Origin: Allantophomopsis cytisporea
Taxonomy: Eukaryota > Ascomycota > Leotiomycetes > Phacidiales > Phacidiaceae
Length of the DNA: 64,000 bases
Assembly (NCBI GenBank): GCA_024752435.1
Contig: CP103034.1
Coordinates: 372,001-436,000 of the forward strand
Direction of reading: 5' to 3'
A program made the position numbers and the translations under genes. Positions 58,413-64,000 of this stretch are shown here, in pieces; the stretch's first letter is position 1; the number at the start of each line of letters is the position of its first letter. The notes below the pieces were generated by a model that did no database searches, was not told where the DNA came from, and saw only the letters and a list, made by a program, of their open reading frames with translations.

Positions 58413-58506
58413 AAAAGTAAAGTGAAGAGTGAGATGAAGATTTGTCGTATGTACCTTGGATACTTCGGGACAAAACGAAGATCGAACGAGGATTGACGAG
58501 GTGTAG

Positions 58507-58559
58507 AGTGAGAAGAGTGAGATGAGTGAGATGAGGGAGATGAGTGAGATGAGTGAGTG
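58507..58559. repeat. GATGAGTGA-type repeat
   Basis: Interspersed GAGATGAGTGAGATGAG units, purine-only apart from T, 95 bases after the preceding repeat. Confidence 0.9.
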
Positions 58560-58846
58560 TGGTGGGTTAAAGAGAGAGAGTGGTAGTGGTAGATTGTTTG
58601 TTACGTCGAGTGACTTTTCTTTCTCTTCTCTTTGCTGGGGTAGTACAGTTACGAGTTTACGAGAGAGGAAGAGCGCGAAGACTTTCCCATGGACGAACGA
58701 GACGTGAACCTCGAGACCTTCACTCATCGGACCAAAAGCCACTTTCTCTTAGTTGAGGCCGATACTTCTTTACCTTTTCGCTCGCCCATCCACACACCCA
58801 CACCAAAACTTAACAAGCCTCACGCCTCACACCTCAGACCCTTCAC

Positions 58847-58919
58847 CATTCACCTCTCACCTCTCACCTCTCACCTCTCACCATTCACCTCTCACCTCTC
58901 ACACTCCACACTCCACACT
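58847..58919. repeat. CTCAC-type repeat (CACCTCT units)
   Basis: CACCTCT heptamers, broken once by CACCATT, then ACTCCAC units. The composition is complementary to the GTGAG-type repeats on both sides. Confidence 0.9.
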
Positions 58920-59149
58920 GACAGAGAAACGGCAGTACGCGCAATAGCTCTGACAGTGCAAGAAAGGCTGACCAGTCATCGACACTCAATCTATGATAGG
59001 CATGGGCAACGACGAAAATCGAAGAGAATCAAGCTTTTACGACAAATGCAGAGCAGAGGTCAATCTGTCACTTCATTCACATCATCTTTATCCTTGGAAA
59101 CTTTACCGGGTGGAGCAAAGCAGGACCAACAGTGAAAACTGGGGGATAT

Positions 59150-59196
59150 TGAGTGAGTGAGTGAGTGAGTGAGTGAGGAAGTGAGTGAGTGAGTGA
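59150..59196. repeat. GAGT tetramer repeat
   Basis: Two GAGT runs separated by GAGGAA, about ten units in total. Confidence 0.92.
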
Positions 59197-60031
59197 CATC
59201 CAGTGTGATCTCTGTGAAGAGTGGAGACTCGCAAGCAGTGGATCCGATACTTGCCCTTGATTTCATTTGACATATTTATAGGGAAGCATGAGGTCATTTA
59301 AATCCCCCCCAAGTAATACACACAGTACTGCGTCCGACAAGGGATAACTAGCGAAGAGCGAATCATTGGCAGAGGCAGTGCACGCAACACGAGAGGACTA
59401 GCTAAGGTGAGACTCAAGTAGGTGTACCGTGTACAGTGTACATAATTATGTACAGTGGTGATACGAGGGAAGGATGACAATACTACAGGACCTGGAGGTA
59501 CTTACCTGCCTGCTCACCTACATTACTATACATGAACGGGGATCATATTAATAAACAATTCGCCGTCGCGCATAGGAACCGTCGGTGGTCCGTAAATATA
59601 TGTACAATTCCACGGCAACGAGGATACACAGTACACCCCCGTATATGGTACACGAAGAAAGGGAGAGAGAGAGACACAGATGTACGTAGTACACCATAGT
59701 ACAGAAAAGGATGAAGACTACTGATTCGCCCTCATAATCATATCCTCATACCCTCATACCTTCCATGCCTTCATTTCACCAGAAATGTATTGCGTACGAT
59801 ACAAAAAAGTCGAAAGAAATACCGTTGGCGATCAACGATGCATCAAGACGTTATTTAGTGGAGCAGTAGAGCACCCCCCCCATCCAGCACTGACATTTCT
59901 ACCCCATCTCGCATGACCAAGTCCATCGAATCCACATCCCCATAACGCGTGTCGCACAGCACAGGCCAAGAAGAGCACCACGCATCTTAAGCTTCTATTC
60001 ACCTCAATCCCCGCACTCTTTCCTCCCGAAA

Positions 60032-60052
60032 AGAGAGAGAGAGAGAGAGAGG
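60032..60052. repeat. (GA)n microsatellite
   Basis: About ten GA units. Confidence 0.95.
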
Positions 60053-60555
60053 ATGACCTTATAGCATGACCATGTATGCCAATGTAATTGCACGCATATC
60101 TGACACGCGGCGTTGAGCTTTGGGATTGGGTATTGGGGATCTGGGGAGGAAGGACAGAATATCACCCTACGATGGGAATACAATGAATGCATATTGCTAC
60201 TCGACGCCTTTGGTTGGATGCGCATCTCTCTCGCTCTCTACTTAAGGTGCCTAGGTAAATTCAGGTACCTAAAGAAGCTAAGAAAGCTAAGAAAAGTCTC
60301 TTACGACGGCTTAGTGATGGCGGAGGATAGAGATACACTCTCTACCTCAAGTCACCATCACCGAGTCCTCAAGTGAAACTAACTGTGTACTTGAGTGGAT
60401 TGCTTCACCATTTCCCTGGTCGACGAGAGAAAGGGACTTAGTAAGATGGAGAGCAAGTGCCAGGCACGACCGATGATTTTCCACAATACCGAATCCAGGC
60501 ACGGCAACTCTCAGGGTTGGCATAACCGGTACTGCCGACCACACTCCACCATTTG

Positions 60556-60587
60556 GGTGCTTGTGCTTGTGCTTGTACTTGTGCTTA
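60556..60587. repeat. GTGCTT hexamer repeat
   Basis: Five copies, one with a single change (GTACTT). Confidence 0.92.
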
Positions 60588-61001
60588 CTACCAACCGCCT
60601 ACACCAGAATCAAAAGTAATAAAGTAATTTGTTGAAAACCTTTTCCCACTATCTTTTCTACCTTGGACTGCATGAAAGTCATCTGAATAATCGGATTTTT
60701 TTCGTCCTTTATTCAATATTGAGTATTAAAGATCCCCACAATTCTGAATTCTTTATCTAAATTATCTACTCCGTATCCTGCAGCCAATTGCAATGGCCCC
60801 ATCATTGAAAGAAAGAGAAAAAGATCATGCACCTGACTTCGTGTTCCATAATTTGCCAAGCAAACAAAACCCACAATCATCCAACTTCCACCACAGCAAC
60901 CAAAAGAACCCTTCCCGTCCAACCTGATCCATCCATGCACATCCAAATGTACATCTATTTACATCCACTCCATGGCTCCATAATCGACACATACATCATA
61001 C

Positions 61002-61037
61002 CCCATCGCATCCATCGCATCCATCGCATCGCATCCT
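61002..61037. repeat. CATCGCATC repeat
   Basis: Four CATCGCATC-type units in a C-rich stretch. Confidence 0.9.
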
Positions 61038-61137
61038 TCACAAACCCCAATCCAAATCCAATCCCAAAAATCCCCCCTCATCCGCCAAAGAACCATGAAA
61101 CCCCCTCTCCCAAGCCAATCTCGACTTCCCCTCAATC

Positions 61138-61160
61138 CACTCACCTCACCTCACCTCTCC
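61138..61160. repeat. TCACC pentamer repeat, left arm of inverted pair
   Basis: Three TCACC units. Bases 61141-61157 are the exact reverse complement of 17 bases within 61536-61563. Confidence 0.92.
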
Positions 61161-61535
61161 TCCCCCTCATCCACGAAAATGTTCCCACCTGTCTCATCTG
61201 CGCATCTCTCGCTGAAACATGCCGATGACCTCGGCGCCTAGCCGGATCGGGTGTTAGGCGGGCGCGAGATTTGCGGGACTTCCGGGACTTGTGCTTGTGA
61301 AGTTGCCCTACGCGTAGTTCGCGCTTGGGGGGTGGAGGTGTGGTATGGGCGTTGAGATTTGGATTGTGGACGATGGATGATGGATGGTGGGTTTCTTACT
61401 TGGCTTTCTAACGCTTTTGACGTCGTTACTATTTATGTTCTGGTTTCTTGAGGTTGTTTGGAGGTTGGTTTATGGATTCGGTGAAGTGATGGAGTGGTCC
61501 GGGTTGAGGGGAGACATGAGAGCGGTGCTTGTGTT

Positions 61536-61563
61536 GGTGAGGTGAGGTGAGGTGAGGTGAGGT
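61536..61563. repeat. GGTGA pentamer repeat, right arm of inverted pair
   Basis: Five and a half GGTGA units. Complementary to the TCACC repeat about 380 bases upstream, so a stem-loop or cruciform could form. Confidence 0.92.
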
Positions 61564-63084
61564 AATGTGATGTGAGATGAGATGGAATTAGATGAGGTGA
61601 GTTGTATGTACTCCGTAATGCTTCAGATCATATCAACATACATCAGGTAGGATATCAGACCGCTCTGAGTACAATTTTTTCTATATGTCTACTGTCACCT
61701 TCTACCGTCTACTGTTCACCTTACTGTCACATATAATACAGATAACCACGTCCCAACCTCATCTCAACCCCACACTATCCACCGCTTCCCTCAGGCATGC
61801 ATTCCATTTATATGCAAGGCATGCAAATCTCCCTCAGATTTCACCTTACCTACGTCTCGCGAGATATGAAGGAGGGCGAGGGCTTGGGCGGGAACTCTGA
61901 TATGAGGAGTTCTAGGCCTTCATATCAAGCGTATCATGCATATCAAGAGGAATTTTGAGGGGATGGTTTTGTGGGGTGGATGGGAATTGTGAGATGGAGT
62001 GTTAATACGTACTGCGTGGATGATGACCAGGAGTGTGATGTGACACTGTGAAGGAGACGGTGCGTAGAGTGATAGATATTAATATGTAGAGAGGATCGAA
62101 AGGGATAGCTGTGATAGTCGAGATACGTAAATGTATCCACGCGGCTTCTGAGCATCATACTCTGTCTACTTCTTATGTATGTATGTATTTATGTAAATGT
62201 GTATTTATATATATACATATAAAAGCCATCTATCCAGCAAATAAGCATACATGCCCAACTCAAAGTCTACAAAAGCAATCAAGCGCACCAATCCCACAAT
62301 CCCAAAATCATCCTCGCACGCGCCGATGATGAGGTGAAAGAAAGCGAGATAAGGCGGGCACAGAAGCAACAGCATAATCTATCGCAGTAGATATCAACAT
62401 AAAGTATTCTACCTTGTATCCACCCAACCTTCAAACCGTCAAACCTTCATGCCCTCAACCTCAACGCCCTACAAACGAGCATATCTCCCCAAAAGCAAGA
62501 AAGCCAATCCCTCCCGAGACGATCCGAACCAGCCCGCCCGCCATGCGCAATAGATTGCGGATGGCGGATGGCGGATTCGCAGGCATGCAATCTGAACCGC
62601 GTGCCTTGGCGGGCGACCCCCACCCACCAAAGGGCGGGGCAAGGTTTCGAGCGGCGAGGGAGATGACGCAGGCCAGGCTGGTTTCGGCTGTGTTTTGACA
62701 GTGGGAGTGTGAACACCTATGACTGTATGTAGACTTGTTGAGCGAGCATGATCTTTTGTGGAGTAGAGAGCTCCTTTGTGCAGATGCTCCGTCTGCGGTA
62801 ACATTTGGTTTTCTTTTTATGTATTTGAGTCTTGCTATGCTGATGCGCTGCGCTTGATTCCCGGTTCTCGATACACCGTGTTGCTACTCGTACATGCCCT
62901 ATGCTCCCGATATGCGCCCCGCCCTGCAAGATTCCCGCCATGTCCTTCAGTGTGAAATTGTTCATCAAATGTCTGGTTTCGTTTCTGCAGCGCAAACATG
63001 AGCTGAGTTCTATCCGCCCTCCATCCCGTGAATTCGTCCATTCATGACTATCATACACCCATCATTACATCCTCACATAATCCC

Positions 63085-64000
63085 TTAGTCTTTCTTCTCC
63101 ACCTTGACATCCTCAGTCTTGGCCTCGGACTTCATACTCCCCGCCGTCTCCTTCGCCTTTTCATCCAGCGCAGTCTTCTCCTCACTCTTCTCCTTCTTAG
63201 CTTTCAAATCATTCTCAACCTGCCAAATCGCCCTCTCAATCTCGATTTCCAGCTCGGGAATAGCCAGTGCCTCGGCGATCAACTTTCCATTCCGCTGCTG
63301 CAAAACCATAGACTCTGCAGGGGTGGTAGCAGAGCCGTCACCAGGCGGAGAAGGGATGGTTGGGCTGGCAATGACCGTGTTGGAAGTTTTTGCGTCACGG
63401 AGGCCGGTGGTGTAGAGGGTGTCGAGAATGGAGGAGGGGGTTTTCTTGAGGAGATTTTTGTCAATGAGGAACTCGATGTGTTTGGAGCCGGACCAGGCAC
63501 GCCAGTGCGACCAGGCGCGGTAGACGAGGTAGAAGAAGGGAAGGTTGGGGACACTGTGGGGAGTCAGTGAATTATTCCAAGAGAAGTAGCTATGGGGTAG
63601 TTGATGCTTACATGGGCACGATTGCGAAGGGCGCTGATATCGGCATGCCGATTATCGAGTAGATCATGAGCTTCTTGTGCAGAGCCTGTCTCTCGGTGCC
63701 CAATTGCTTCAGTAAGGGAATTACCTTCTCTGACGGTATTATGGCTTCTGGATACGCCACTTCTACCACCTCCTTCCCTGACAATTCTTCGTCTTCTCTC
63801 CGCGCTGATAGCGGTGGTACCGATTTTAACCCCCATTCTGCAAACGATATCCTCATGAGCGCTTTATTCCCATAATCAACGACTTTTTTCTGCCATCCTG
63901 ACTCCTTCTTTTCCCAGCCGGCCCATAATGCAGCCGCTTTGTGCGTAGCTTTATCGAGGTAGGTGGTTTGTGCCGAGGTGACATTGTTCAGTCTCTTGCA
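63085..64000 (-). CDS. Mitochondrial K+/H+ exchange-related protein (Mit_KHE1 family), 5' partial
   Basis: Mitochondrial protein of the family linked to potassium/proton exchange (yeast YDL183C relatives). The visible exons are 64000-63612 (open at the window edge, so the start is outside) and 63553-63085, joined across a 58-base intron, giving 285 residues to the TAG/TAA end at 63085-63087. Motifs include TYLDKATHKAAALWAGWEKKE near the visible start, RISFAEWGLKSVPPL, ALHKKLMIYSIIGMPISAPFAIVPIVPNLPFFYLVYRAWSHW across the splice (containing the two hydrophobic segments), and SGSKHIEFLIDKNLL. The C-terminal 75 residues are a charged Lys/Glu-rich helix (DLKAKKEKSEEKTALDEKAKE). The family call rests on the membrane-core segment, which is distinctive. 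Confidence 0.88.

Larger units (their letters stand above)
57914..63084. other. Long repeat-dense gene-free region upstream of kre6
   Basis: 5.2 kb without a supported gene. The first 800 bases (to about 58740) are CT-rich on the minus strand and are the likely kre6 promoter and leader. After that come several tandem simple repeats (listed separately), C-rich stretches at 60820-61170 and 61740-61860, and a GC-rich patch at 62560-62660. Open frames here are repeat-driven. A non-coding transcript is possible but cannot be shown. Confidence 0.5.

Noticed and set aside
58089..58742. Minus-strand 217-codon frame with Ile-Ser-Leu repeats
   Set aside because: Produced by the GATGAGTGA-type tandem repeats in the kre6 leader; low complexity, no domain, and it sits directly upstream of kre6 where a promoter is expected.
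1..64000. Search by eye for tRNA, 5S rRNA and intact transposons
   Set aside because: No clear T-loop (GGTTCGANTCC) with a matching A box, no 5S-like sequence, and no transposase, reverse transcriptase or long terminal repeat was recognised. Weak or mutated copies could be missed without a tool.

Overview
This is nuclear DNA of a filamentous ascomycete (Pezizomycotina). The evidence is short introns (mostly 47-60 bases, GT..AG, with branch sites such as CTGAC and TACTAAC), single-exon and lightly split genes, and a gene set typical of moulds: pectin lyase, PDR transporter, KRE6-type glucan synthesis protein, DASH subunit, INCENP, Nma111. The gene content and the pectin lyase would suit a plant-associated Leotiomycete (Botrytis/Sclerotinia relatives), but that placement is inference.

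Layout. 1-1.7 kb: C-terminal half of a PDR-type ABC transporter. 4.3-5.8 kb: a six-exon secreted pectin lyase. 6-13 kb: an AT-rich, gene-poor zone with two visibly broken genes (alcohol acetyltransferase with a frameshift; metallophosphoesterase with one nonsense codon) and one intact, intronless, GC-richer HAD phosphatase of bacterial look. 13.1-16.9 kb: a secreted berberine-bridge-like flavin oxidoreductase tail-to-tail with a secreted arylsulfotransferase-family protein. 18.4-19.4 kb: a serine esterase of the acyl-protein thioesterase family. 20.3-21.3 kb: a decayed ORF. 21.6-42.5 kb: a dense block of conserved housekeeping genes: ALG1, MSC2-like zinc transporter, carnitine carrier, Nma111, a long J-domain protein, INCENP. 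42.5-46.7 kb: a second AT-rich zone with one small membrane protein. 46.7-48.6 kb: a second secreted flavin oxidoreductase. 50-51.4 kb: ASK1. 51.9-52.2 kb: a possible 83-residue protein. 55.4-57.9 kb: KRE6. 57.9-63.1 kb: gene-free DNA full of GTGAG/CTCAC-type tandem repeats. 63.1-64 kb: 3' part of a mitochondrial K+/H+ exchange-related gene.

How the genes relate. Most are independent housekeeping genes rather than an operon-like unit. Two links are worth noting. INCENP (Aurora B partner) and ASK1 (DASH subunit; the DASH complex is regulated by Aurora B in yeast) lie about 7.5 kb apart. The pectin lyase, two flavin oxidoreductases and the ASST protein form a scattered secreted set in the gene-poor parts. 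No clear secondary-metabolite cluster, CRISPR array, tRNA or rRNA gene, or intact transposon was seen. No defined new system could be demonstrated; the best leads are the HAD gene island, the stop-interrupted phosphoesterase, a possible alternative mitochondrial start in Nma111, two stop-free 54-base introns, and the inverted repeat arrays beside KRE6.
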